64,000 bases of DNA, taken from the NCBI GenBank assembly GCA_016714895.1, contig JADKBV010000011.1:434001-498000 (forward strand), given 5' to 3'. Source of the DNA: Saprospiraceae bacterium. Lineage in GTDB: Bacteria > Bacteroidota > Bacteroidia > Chitinophagales > Saprospiraceae. Below, piece after piece: positions 57,194 to 64,000 of the stretch. Position 1 is the stretch's first letter. Each line of letters starts with the position of its first letter. The notes below the pieces were generated by a model. It saw only the letters and a list, made by a program, of their open reading frames with translations, searched no databases and was not told the DNA's origin. The position numbers and the translations under genes were made by a program.

Positions 57194-58043
57194 ATGAGAA
57201 TATCACCAATTATAGAAGTAGAGGAATTGTTTAAAATTTATAAAAATTCTGATGTAATGATTTTCGATGTTAGCAATGGTAAAAATGCTACATCTAAATA
57301 CGAGACAGAACATATTGAAGGTGCATTTTTTGTAGATCTAAATACTCAATTAGCAGACATTAAAAACGATTTTGCAGAAGGGGGACGACATCCATTACCC
57401 AAAATAGAAACTTTTGCTAAAACTTTGACCGATTTAGGAATTTCAAAAAATAAACATATTGTACTTTATGACGATAAAAACAGCTCAAATGCTTCTGCAA
57501 GATTTTGGTGGATGCTAAAATCTGTCGGACACGAAAAGGTTCAGGTTTTAAACGGAGGATTAAATCAGGCTAAAAATAAAAATTTTCCATTGAGTTCAAA
57601 AAAGGAAAGAGCTCAAACAGTTTCAGAATCATATCAAATTGAGAAATGGAATTTACCAATAATAGAAATTAGTGAGGTCGAAAACGTATCATTAAATCCA
57701 AATTATTTAGTAGTTGATGTTCGTGACAAAGAACGATATGACGGAATATCCGAACCAATTGATTTAATTGCCGGACATATTCCGGGTGCTGTAAATATTC
57801 CTTTTATAGAAAATTTAGACCAGAACGGATTATTCCTTAACCCAATAGAATTAAGAAATAAATATAAAAGATATTTGGAGATATTAAAAATGAAAATATT
57901 GTAGTTCATTGTGGTTCAGGAGTAACAGCTTGCCATACTTTATTAGCATTAGACTATGCTGAAATGGAAATCCCAAAGTTGTATGTCGGTTCCTAGGTGA
58001 ATGGAGTAGAAACAGTAAAATGATAGAAACAACGAACACCTAA
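57194..58043 (+). CDS. Rhodanese-type sulfurtransferase, frameshifted at the 3' end
   Basis: Two rhodanese domains. The N-terminal one (residues 1-130: VMIFDVSNGKNATSKYETEHIEGAFFVDLNTQL, GISKNKHIVLYDD) lacks a catalytic Cys. The C-terminal one (YLVVDVRDKERYDGI ... AGHIPGAVNIPF) is intact to about 57,880. After a one-base shift (ATTTGGAGATATT) it continues GDIKNENIVVHCGSGVTACHTLLALDYAEM, with the active-site loop CGSGVTA. A second break (GGTTCCTAGGTGAATGG, 57,990) precedes GEWSRNSKMIETTNT, stop at 58043. About 282 residues, like thiosulfate/3-mercaptopyruvate sulfurtransferases. It transfers sulfane sulfur to thiophilic acceptors. Confidence 0.85.
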
Positions 58044-58260
58044 CAACCAGTTTGGCAATATGGTGGTTGTAGTGCTAAATACAGCGACATTTCTTCGTGT
58101 AAACTTGTGTAATTACCGGACAATTTAATAAGTAACAGGAAAATTAACCTCATGAAAGGAAGATAACCAAGTAAGGTCAAAACAATTTCAACTTATTGAT
58201 CAAAAGGATTTCTAAAGGACAAAGTACCATAAATCAGTCTGCAATACCAGCAGGAATCCT

Positions 58261-58268
58261 TATCTTTG
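58261..58268 (+). promoter_or_regulatory. Candidate -7 box for the DUF6934 unit
   Basis: TATCTTTG matches TAnnTTTG exactly, 37 bases before ATG 58305. No clear -33 TTG. Confidence 0.4.
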
Positions 58269-58304
58269 CGGTTGGAGATCAGAGATAAGGTTCTTAAAGA
58301 TTAA

Positions 58305-58746
58305 ATGGAGTTACCAAGATATATAACACAAACAGGTAGAAGTCGAAAAGTTTATCAATTTATAAGTGAAGGACCAAATGGAAGCATCACAAAAAGAGTC
58401 TATTTCCAGGAAACAACCCGGGATAACTATGTAAGTCTTTTTAATGGGAGATTATGATAAACAAACAGGTGAAACTGATTTCTACAATGTTTCAAATAAT
58501 GGAGATAGAGACAAGGTATTGGCTACCATAGTTGATATATGTTATAACTATTTTGAGTTGTATCCAAATCATATCATAACATTTACAGGTGCTAACGAAG
58601 CAAGAACCAGACTTTATCAAATGGCTATCAACACATATTTTGATGAATTATCTTTAGATTTCCATATTTATGGGGAACTTAATAAGGCTGTAGAACCGTT
58701 TAGAAAGAATGTCAACTATTCATCATTTTATGTACTATTAAAATAG
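58305..58746 (+). CDS. DUF6934-family protein, one frameshift
   Basis: ATG 58305 begins MELPRYITQTGRSRKVYQFISEGPNGSITKRVYFQETT; after a one-base shift at about 58,436-58,445 it continues MGDYDKQTGETDFYNVSNNGDRDKVLATIVDICYNYFELYP, ARTRLYQMAINTYFDEL and EPFRKNVNYSSFYVLLK. This order (YxFxSEGPkG, fGDYD..TGeiDD, NNGD..KVLATV, ARTRLY) is the DUF6934 family of Bacteroidota. About 147 residues; function unknown. A small gene follows six bases after the stop, and the pair is repeated in truncated form just downstream. Confidence 0.75.
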
Positions 58747-58751
58747 AAATC

Positions 58752-58946
58752 ATGCATAATCACAATAACATCTTAGATTTGGATCTAAAAAGACACCCAA
58801 TTATGATAATCAATGAAGAATTGGATAATGTCAAACCATCAAATATTCCGCAAGCAAAACTTGACAGTTTTGAAAAGGCAGTAAAGAATACGGATATTAT
58901 TGAAGTCATTGAAAAACTTAAAAAAGAAGGAATCAAAAAGCCATAA
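58752..58946 (+). CDS. Small partner protein of DUF6934 (copy 1)
   Basis: 64 residues: LDLKRHPIMIINEELDNVKPSNIPQAKL, then a helical, Lys-rich end VIEKLKKEGIKKP. I do not recognise a named family. A clear paralogue follows at 59087-59270 (LKKEPILLVNKRLNKYRNSDIPQEKR ... ERIIKP), and in both cases a DUF6934 C-terminus precedes it directly. The pairing suggests the two products act together. A 60-bp direct repeat begins at the last codons. Confidence 0.7.
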   Translation: MHNHNNILDLDLKRHPIMIINEELDNVKPSNIPQAKLDSFEKAVKNTDIIEVIEKLKKEGIKKP

Positions 58947-59000
58947 GACAGTACTGAACGATATGCCTCTTATCGTCGGCGATATCGTCAATACAAACCC
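58938..59000 (+). repeat. Direct repeat with hairpin, copy 1
   Basis: AAGCCATAAGACAGTACTGAACGATATGCC...CTTATCGTC...GGCGATATCGTCAAT. CGATATGCC and GGCGATATCG pair with one base bulged. Copy 2 is at 59,262-59,333 after the second small gene. The block CTCTTATCGTCG also occurs in the attC-like site at 56,27x. Confidence 0.7.
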
Positions 59001-59024
59001 ATTCTGGGGGAACTAAAAAACAGA

Positions 59025-59090
59025 CTAAATCGTTTTGATAAGGGCATAAACTACGAAGGTTTTGTAATTTTTAAAAGAGAAATAATATGA
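59025..59090 (+). pseudogene. C-terminal remnant of a second DUF6934 gene
   Basis: The frame LNRFDKGINYEGFVIFKREII ends in TGA at 59088-59090 and lines up with the end of the complete DUF6934 (VEPFRKNVNYSSFYVLLK). No N-terminal part remains. Its stop overlaps the next ATG (ATGA), keeping the gene order of copy 1. Confidence 0.6.
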
Positions 59091-59270
59091 CAACAATAGA
59101 TGAACTTTTAAAGAGATCTTAAAAAAGAGCCAATCTTGTTAGTGAATAAGAGATTAAACAAATATAGAAATTCTGATATCCCTCAAGAAAAAAGACAAAA
59201 GGTGCAAAATCTTCTTTCAAACACAAACTTATTTGAAGCAATTCAGAATGAAAGAATCATTAAGCCATAA
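59087..59270 (+). CDS. Small partner protein of DUF6934 (copy 2), one frameshift
   Basis: ATG 59087 begins MTTIDELLK; a one-base excess at about 59,112 (AAAGAGATCTTAAAAAAGAG) then leads to DLKKEPILLVNKRLNKYRNSDIPQEKRQKVQ and NLFEAIQNERIIKP, stop 59270. About 60 residues and clearly homologous to 58752-58946 in length, IP motif and Lys-Pro end. Follows a truncated DUF6934 remnant, so this is a partly deleted duplicate of the two-gene unit. Confidence 0.65.
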
Positions 59271-59333
59271 CACAGTACTGAACGATATGCCTTTTATCGT
59301 TGGTGGCATCGTCAATTCAAACCCCCACTACCC
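59262..59333 (+). repeat. Direct repeat with hairpin, copy 2
   Basis: AAGCCATAACACAGTACTGAACGATATGCC...ATCGTTGGTGGCATCGTCAATTCAAACCCC, about 85 percent identical to copy 1 at 58,938-59,000. Confidence 0.7.
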
Positions 59334-59369
59334 ACATCAAAAGACAACAAAACACTTCAAAGGGATTAA

Positions 59370-59462
59370 GCTAAGTTATGCCATCAAAATATTTCGGTTT
59401 TTGACCAATCTCCTCCTTACGACAAATCCGGCTCAAAACCAGTGATAGTGTTGACAAATCGG
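59370..59462 (+). repeat. Dispersed repeat shared with 63,776-63,868
   Basis: TTAAGCTAAGTTATGCCATC... and CCGGCTCAAAACCAGTGATA followed by GTGTTGACAAATCGG. In the second copy the sequence after AAATCGG is the start of another repeat (TTTTTTCAATGC...), so repeats are joined in different combinations. Confidence 0.7.
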
Positions 59463-59779
59463 ATACCAAGCACGCGTCGAAAAGTAAAACCGGAGTGCTT
59501 GTTTGTGTAAACTAAACACAAATGCCAGACCGATCCGTGTGATAGATTTGGCATACACGGTGCGCACACGCAGCATGTTAAGAACTATATGCAATGCCCA
59601 GAGTGCGCAATCACCTTTTTGAGCCTAGCTTTTTGTTTACTTTTGTGGTAATGACAAAAGTAAAAGCCCTCAAGCTTGAGGCGAAGAAGAACATTCAGCA
59701 AAACTAATTAATTCCAAATTTTGGAAAGCACAAAAACTAATGTAACTTTGGATAGGTTTATAAAAACAGATAATAAAAG

Positions 59780-59815
59780 GAGTGTTGGAAAAGAATTCCA
59801 ACACTCTATTTTTTG
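59780..59815 (+). terminator. Rho-independent terminator
   Basis: Stem GAGTGTTGGAA / TTCCAACACTC (11 bp) followed by TATTTTTT. Ends transcription from the cassette region before the gene at 59842. Confidence 0.8.
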
Positions 59816-59841
59816 ATTTATAACTTGCTAAAATTAAAAAC

Positions 59842-60573
59842 ATGAAATTCCTGATATCCACATTCTGTATAGTCTTTTTTTGTAATATTGTTAGTTCTCA
59901 ATCAATTTCCATTGGATATGGGCCAATTTTTACCCATACCAATCAAAAAGTAAAAATGGTAAATAGTGAAGAAGATTTTCAAAATACTGATTATCAGTTT
60001 TTAATAAATTACGAGCATTTTATAAAAAATTCTAAATTCTCTATTTTAGGCTCCTATTCTTCATTCGATGGTCATACATGGATAAAATTTAGAGAAGGAA
60101 GTGTAATTGCACCAGACGGGTATCCAACTTTAGGGGTTGGATATTCAGGTGTGGACATTAATAGGATTGATTTAGGAATGAGTTATAACCTTTTTCAAAA
60201 TCATGGAAAAATATTTTTTAAATCATTTTTTACTATTGGAATTCAAATATCAAAATCAGATGGTTCAGAATATGGCGCATTTGAAAGACAAAATGGTCCT
60301 GAGTACATTGAGTTAGAACCAATTTCAGCACAAACTTTTAATAATTCTCAAATAATACCTTCTATAGGTTTCAAGACAGGAATAGTCTTATGGAAGCGAA
60401 TTGAACTTGGATTGACAGTACAGGGAGTTTTGGGTTTTAAATCGTATCAAAATATGTATTTTAAGTATTCTTATAAAGGTGTGCCACAAGAAACAGCAGT
60501 ATTTGAAGCAAATGGTACTGGAATATATACAGCATTGAGTATTGGGTATAGAATTGTAAAACAAGGTAAATAA
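59842..60573 (+). CDS. Secreted outer-membrane beta-barrel-like protein of unknown function
   Basis: 243 residues. Signal peptide MKFLISTFCIVFFCNIVSSQ. The rest is strand-rich with alternating aromatics (SISIGYGPIFTHTNQ, INRIDLGMSYNLF, KIFFKSFFTIGIQIS, IYTALSIGYRIV), as in small barrels of Bacteroidota. No family recognised with confidence. Single gene directly after a terminator. Confidence 0.65.
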   Translation: MKFLISTFCIVFFCNIVSSQSISIGYGPIFTHTNQKVKMVNSEEDFQNTDYQFLINYEHFIKNSKFSILGSYSSFDGHTWIKFREGSVIAPDGYPTLGVGYSGVDINRIDLGMSYNLFQNHGKIFFKSFFTIGIQISKSDGSEYGAFERQNGPEYIELEPISAQTFNNSQIIPSIGFKTGIVLWKRIELGLTVQGVLGFKSYQNMYFKYSYKGVPQETAVFEANGTGIYTALSIGYRIVKQGK

Positions 60574-60964
60574 AAAAAAGCAACCAGATGACAATACGGG
60601 CCTATATGATCATGCCGCCCTATTGGGACTGCGCGTAACATAACCAAACTCTCACCACCCATATTAAATGACAACAATCCACGTCAACCTGCCAGAAGAG
60701 CCTTCTTTTTCTCAAAATTATTTCATAATCCCTCCACCATTCAAAAATTTTATTTAGTTTTGTTGTAGCACAAGGTAACGATATGGAAACAAACACTCTT
60801 TCTGAACAAAATAAATTCTTTTTGGAAAGGAAGTACATAACGTTCTGTCAATGTTTGGAAAAATCCCAAGTATGTCAGAAGTTTGTAGTGCAAATAAACA
60901 AGTCATTGGCAATATTTCCGCAGGTTCAGACATTTGACACATTAAAATTTAATTTACTTTTACC
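60574..60964. other. Intergenic region with 200-bp repeat
   Basis: Carries copy 2 of the 200-bp repeat (60,706-60,903). A 61-codon frame (60783-60968, METNTLSEQNKFFLERKY) is in the repeat; in copy 1 the same frame is cut short after about 34 codons, so I do not call it a gene. Confidence 0.5.
60706..60903 (+). repeat. 200-bp direct repeat, copy 2
   Basis: Matches 55,258-55,458 over its length, with highest identity in the first 130 bases and more divergence after GGAAAGGAAG. Ends at AATAAACAAGT just before the amylase leader. Confidence 0.75.
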
Positions 60965-63559
60965 ATGAACAACCTTTACAAAAGAATAATAAAGTTCAAT
61001 ATATTTTTAAGTAGTCAAATTTCATTCATCATGATATTGATTGCCGGTCAGTCCTTTAGCTTACATGCTCAAACTGTTCCGGTAACTTTTCAAGTGGACA
61101 TGAGCGGATTAACAATTAATCCTGCCGGGGTTCATATCGCAGGCGATTTTCAGCAATTAGCCGGTTTTCCTTCCAATTGGAATCCAACAAGCACCCGGCT
61201 TCAAGATATAGATAACGACAACATTTTTTCCATTCAAGTCAATATTCCACCAGGTAATTATTCCTTTAAGTTTATAAATGGCAATCAATGGCCTCAGGCA
61301 GAAAATCCGCCATCATTGTGTTCGTTTACTAACAACAACAATCGCGCAGTGCAGGTAAACAACACCGATTTGATTTTGCCTGCTGTGCCTTTCAATGCTT
61401 GTCTTCCTTCAGTGCGTTTTTCGGTAGCTTTAAACGGTACACCTGTTTCGCCGAATGGCATTTTCGTTACCGGCGATTTTCAAATGGCTGCCGGTTTTTC
61501 ATCCAATTGGAATCCAATTCAAAATCAACTCTTTGATTATGACAATGATGGACTTTACGAAATAATCCTAAATATACCGGCGGGCGAATATCATTATCAG
61601 TTTTTAAACGGGGGCGATTTGAATGCTCCCGAGCCAACAGACAATAATTGTATGACCGACGCAGGTTTCCGCAGTTTCACAATCGAAAACAACCGGAATC
61701 TCGGGTTGATGAATTGTTACGGTACTTGCGAGGTTTGTTTACCTTCGGATACCGCCACCGGCATTTCGGGTTGGTGGAACGATGTCGTGTTTTATGAAGT
61801 TTTTGTGCGGAGTTTTTACGACCGTGAAAGAAATGATGGCATTGGCGATTTCCGTGGATTGATTGAAAAACTCGACTATTTGAACGATGGCGATCCAAAC
61901 ACCGACACCGATTTAGGAATTGGTGCTATTTGGCTGATGCCCATGATGGCTTCTCCTTCTTACCACGGATATGATGTTACGGATTATTATGCCACCGAAC
62001 CCGATTATGGCAGCATGCAGGATTTTGAAGCCTTGCTCGAAGCGTGTCATGCCCGAGGCATAAAAGTGATTATCGACCATGTGATGAATCATTCTTCGTC
62101 ACAACATCCCTGGTTTCAACAATCGATAGCCAATCAAAATTACAAGCGCGACTGGTATGTTTGGAGCAATACAAATCCTGGTTTTATTGGGCCCTGGGGA
62201 CAAAATGTTTGGCATAGCAACAGCAGTGGGTTTTATTATGGTTTATTTTGGGGAGGAATGCCCGACTTAAACTACCAAAATCAGGCACTCAAAAACGAAA
62301 TGATAACTGCCTCAGAATTTTGGCTCGACAAAGGTGTAGACGGTTTCCGTCTTGATGCCATTAAATATTTGATAGAAGACGGAACACAACTCGAAAATAC
62401 GCCCGAAACTTTTAGCTTGCTTGAAACATTTAACCAAAGGTTTAAAACTGCCAACGATGAGTTTTTTACCATTGGCGAAGTATGGTCGGCCACTTCATCC
62501 GTTATTCCTTATGTAACGGGTAACAAACTGGATGCTTGTTTTGATTTTGACCTTGCCGATCGAATTTTGAATGGCGTGAATACCCGAAATGCGTCTCCCA
62601 TCAAAAGTCAAATCGAAACCTTAGTGGCCGCTTATCCCGGTCAGCGATACGGAACATTCCTCACAAATCACGACATCAATCGGGTCATGGATTTTTTCCA
62701 AAATGATGTTGAAAAAATGAAATCGGCAGCTGCCATTTATCTGACTTTACCGGGCATTCCATTTATTTATTATGGCGAAGAAATCGGCATGAGAGGTTCG
62801 GGCATAGACGAAGAGAAACGCAAACCCATGCAATGGAACACGAGTGCCAATGCGGGTTTTTCTACAGCAAACCCTTGGCGTAATGTAGGTTCGAATTATG
62901 TAACCAACAATGTGAGTACACAATCGGCACAGCCTAATTCGCTGTTGAATCATTACAAACGTTTGATCAAACTTCGAAACGAAAATCCGGCATTAAAACG
63001 TGGAAAATATGTAAACGTAATTTCCTCATCCAATCAATGTTTGACGTATGCCCGCAGTTATGGTCAACAAGTGATTGTTATGGTTCACAATTTAGGAACG
63101 ACGCCCAACACGCCAACTTTGGGTTTAACATTGAGTTCATTACCTGCAGGAACGTACTTTGTAAACGATTTGTATAGTCAAATCAACGTGGGGCAAATCA
63201 CGATTAATAGTGAAGGTGGTTTTGAAAATTGGCAGGCTTCAAATCCCATTCCGGCTGGAAAAACATGGGTATTATCATTTGATGAACAAACACTTTCTAT
63301 TGATTCGAACGAAACATTTGCAGCATTGCCTTATTTATATCCTAATCCGACGAACGGATTATTAAACATTTCCGGGCTGAATCTTTCATCCAACAAGGCA
63401 ATACAAATTGAAATAATTGATGCACTAGGCCGCAAACATTTAATGGGACAATTAAACGATGAAAAAACAATCGATGTTTTTTTCTTAAACTCCGGTTTAT
63501 ACCGGGTTCGGTTAACTTCAGAAAATAATTCCATTGTAATGCCATTTTTGAAAAACTAG
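60965..63559 (+). CDS. Secreted GH13 alpha-amylase with two starch-binding-like domains and T9SS tail
   Basis: 864 residues. Signal-like N-terminus (FIMILIAGQSFSLHAQ). Two related beta-domains of the CBM48/E-set type follow (about 36-130 and 150-250; GDFQQLAGFPSNWNP and GDFQMAAGFSSNWNP). The GH13 barrel spans about 265-640: substrate motifs DHVMNHSS (about 372), GFRLDAIKYL with the nucleophile Asp (about 460), TIGEVWS with the acid Glu (about 503) and TNHDINRV (about 567). A beta-sandwich and a T9SS type A tail (YLYPNPTNGLLNISGL ... PFLKN) end the protein. It cleaves alpha-1,4-glucans outside the cell or at its surface. Confidence 0.93.
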   Translation: MNNLYKRIIKFNIFLSSQISFIMILIAGQSFSLHAQTVPVTFQVDMSGLTINPAGVHIAGDFQQLAGFPSNWNPTSTRLQDIDNDNIFSIQVNIPPGNYSFKFINGNQWPQAENPPSLCSFTNNNNRAVQVNNTDLILPAVPFNACLPSVRFSVALNGTPVSPNGIFVTGDFQMAAGFSSNWNPIQNQLFDYDNDGLYEIILNIPAGEYHYQFLNGGDLNAPEPTDNNCMTDAGFRSFTIENNRNLGLMNCYGTCEVCLPSDTATGISGWWNDVVFYEVFVRSFYDRERNDGIGDFRGLIEKLDYLNDGDPNTDTDLGIGAIWLMPMMASPSYHGYDVTDYYATEPDYGSMQDFEALLEACHARGIKVIIDHVMNHSSSQHPWFQQSIANQNYKRDWYVWSNTNPGFIGPWGQNVWHSNSSGFYYGLFWGGMPDLNYQNQALKNEMITASEFWLDKGVDGFRLDAIKYLIEDGTQLENTPETFSLLETFNQRFKTANDEFFTIGEVWSATSSVIPYVTGNKLDACFDFDLADRILNGVNTRNASPIKSQIETLVAAYPGQRYGTFLTNHDINRVMDFFQNDVEKMKSAAAIYLTLPGIPFIYYGEEIGMRGSGIDEEKRKPMQWNTSANAGFSTANPWRNVGSNYVTNNVSTQSAQPNSLLNHYKRLIKLRNENPALKRGKYVNVISSSNQCLTYARSYGQQVIVMVHNLGTTPNTPTLGLTLSSLPAGTYFVNDLYSQINVGQITINSEGGFENWQASNPIPAGKTWVLSFDEQTLSIDSNETFAALPYLYPNPTNGLLNISGLNLSSNKAIQIEIIDALGRKHLMGQLNDEKTIDVFFLNSGLYRVRLTSENNSIVMPFLKN

Positions 63560-64000
63560 TCGGTGGAAATTTGGATTTACCCGAAGACTAAATTGACCTA
63601 TAAAAAGGCTATCAGGAATTACCAAAGTTTACGGGATAACTTTGAAGCAGTGGACAAAAAGTCCGGGATTAGAATATAACATATTGATTAATAATTAAAG
63701 TAAACCAAATACTACAGCTGACAGCACTAACCAAGTTTGTTATTACCTTTCCTCTTTAACTTTGCATTTCATTAAGTTATGCCATCAAAATATTTCAGTT
63801 TTTGACATCTTTGCTCCGTACGACTAATCCCGGCTCAAAACCAGTGATAGTGTTGACAAATCGGTTTTTTCAATGCTGCGCATTGGTGGTTTTTACCCAT
63901 TTTGTCACGCCACAAGCCGTTGTTTGTGGTTTCTTCATTACAGCGTGAAATCGTTCACTCTGTTCCCTTCTTTCAGTCGGGACCATTCAGTCATTCTCAA
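63560..64000. other. Intergenic region ending in joined dispersed repeats
   Basis: First 200 bases show no gene. From 63,776 two repeats are joined: one shared with 59,370-59,462, the next with 54,549-54,690. The second runs off the window. Confidence 0.55.
63776..64000 (+). repeat. Composite of two dispersed repeats
   Basis: 63,776-63,868 matches 59,370-59,462; 63,866-64,000 matches 54,549-54,690. The join is at GACAAATCGG / TTTTTTCAATGC. Confidence 0.7.

Larger units (their letters stand above)
59271..59841. other. Intergenic region with dispersed repeat and terminator
   Basis: Contains a repeat shared with 63,776-63,868, a GC-richer stretch at about 59,465-59,640 without a recognisable gene, and a terminator at 59,780-59,815. 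Confidence 0.5.

Noticed and set aside
58037..58075. A third attC site after the sulfurtransferase (ACCTAAC with arms ACAACCA/TGGTTGT)
   Set aside because: ACCTAAC fits the consensus well, but no complementary GTTAGGT box lies before the gene, so the within-unit test fails.
55000..59500. Integron integrase gene
   Set aside because: No tyrosine-recombinase motifs in any frame here or near 16-20 kb; if one exists it is outside the window.
60783..60968. 61-codon ORF in the 200-bp repeat as a conserved small protein
   Set aside because: The other copy of the repeat breaks this frame after about 34 codons, so no coding selection is visible.
10684..63545. Many antisense frames of 60-150 codons opposite clear genes (for example opposite the SdrD gene, hsdM, accC and the amylase)
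   Set aside because: Shadows of strongly coding sequence on the other strand, with no family features and atypical composition.
1..64000. tRNA or rRNA genes and classical riboswitches
   Set aside because: I found no T-arm GGTTCGAATCC-type sequence in a cloverleaf context and no recognisable riboswitch core; a covariance-model scan would be needed to exclude them fully.

Overview
The window looks like a chromosomal contig from an uncultured Bacteroidota bacterium, most likely of the Saprospiria/Chitinophagia type. Support for this: several secreted proteins end in type IX secretion (T9SS) C-terminal sorting domains (2-6499, 24838-27033, 31242-33062, 33351-34787, 60965-63559). There are two SdrD/DUF11 surface proteins, TAnnTTTG-type promoter boxes, lipoproteins, an IS1380 element, an MbnP/di-heme peroxidase pair and families largely confined to Bacteroidota (DUF6261, DUF6090, DUF6934). 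The DNA is AT-rich with long A/T homopolymers. No tRNA, rRNA or CRISPR array was recognised.

Layout. 0-6.5 kb: the 3' part of a giant modular surface protein. 6.8-7.6 kb: a probably frameshifted DUF6261-like gene. 7.6-9.5 kb: gene-poor DNA with hairpins and a degenerate 42-bp-period minisatellite. 10.7-16.7 kb: a type I restriction-modification operon (hsdR, a fused hsdM-hsdS) with a REP-associated tyrosine transposase (RAYT) embedded between the two subunits. 16.8-19.4 kb: two minus-strand cassette-like units (calcineurin-like phosphoesterase; mercuric transport merTP plus a GDCCVxC protein) bounded by attC-like repeats. 20-21.4 kb: HxlR regulator divergent from a DsbA-like lipoprotein. 21.5-23.2 kb: an IS1380 element. 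23.2-24.8 kb: a repeat cluster.

24.8-47 kb is mostly ordinary chromosome: a second SdrD-like T9SS protein, an ApbE lipoprotein, a DnaQ-like exonuclease, MbnP plus MauG/MbnH-like peroxidase, a PQQ-type sugar dehydrogenase, a secreted hydrolase, YceI-porin-YceI, sterol-desaturase and DUF3817 membrane proteins, a von Willebrand A protein and a MacB-type permease. 46-49.6 kb is a housekeeping cluster, fabH-efp-accB-accC, followed by an MsbA-like ABC exporter, a GT25 glycosyltransferase and a c-type cytochrome.

53-60 kb is accessory DNA. It holds a ParDE-like toxin-antitoxin pair, a HigBA-like pair, a DUF6090 protein, a rhodanese-type sulfurtransferase, a duplicated DUF6934 plus small-partner unit, and many dispersed repeats. 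At least two of these genes are bounded by complementary GTT.../...AAC boxes as in integron cassettes, with no integrase in view. 61-63.6 kb encodes a secreted GH13 amylase with a T9SS tail.

A caution for all of 47-59 kb: many reading frames, including the normally essential accB, are broken by single-base indels, mostly in A/T homopolymers. This looks like uncorrected long-read error rather than real gene decay. I therefore annotate whole genes across these breaks and state where each break lies.
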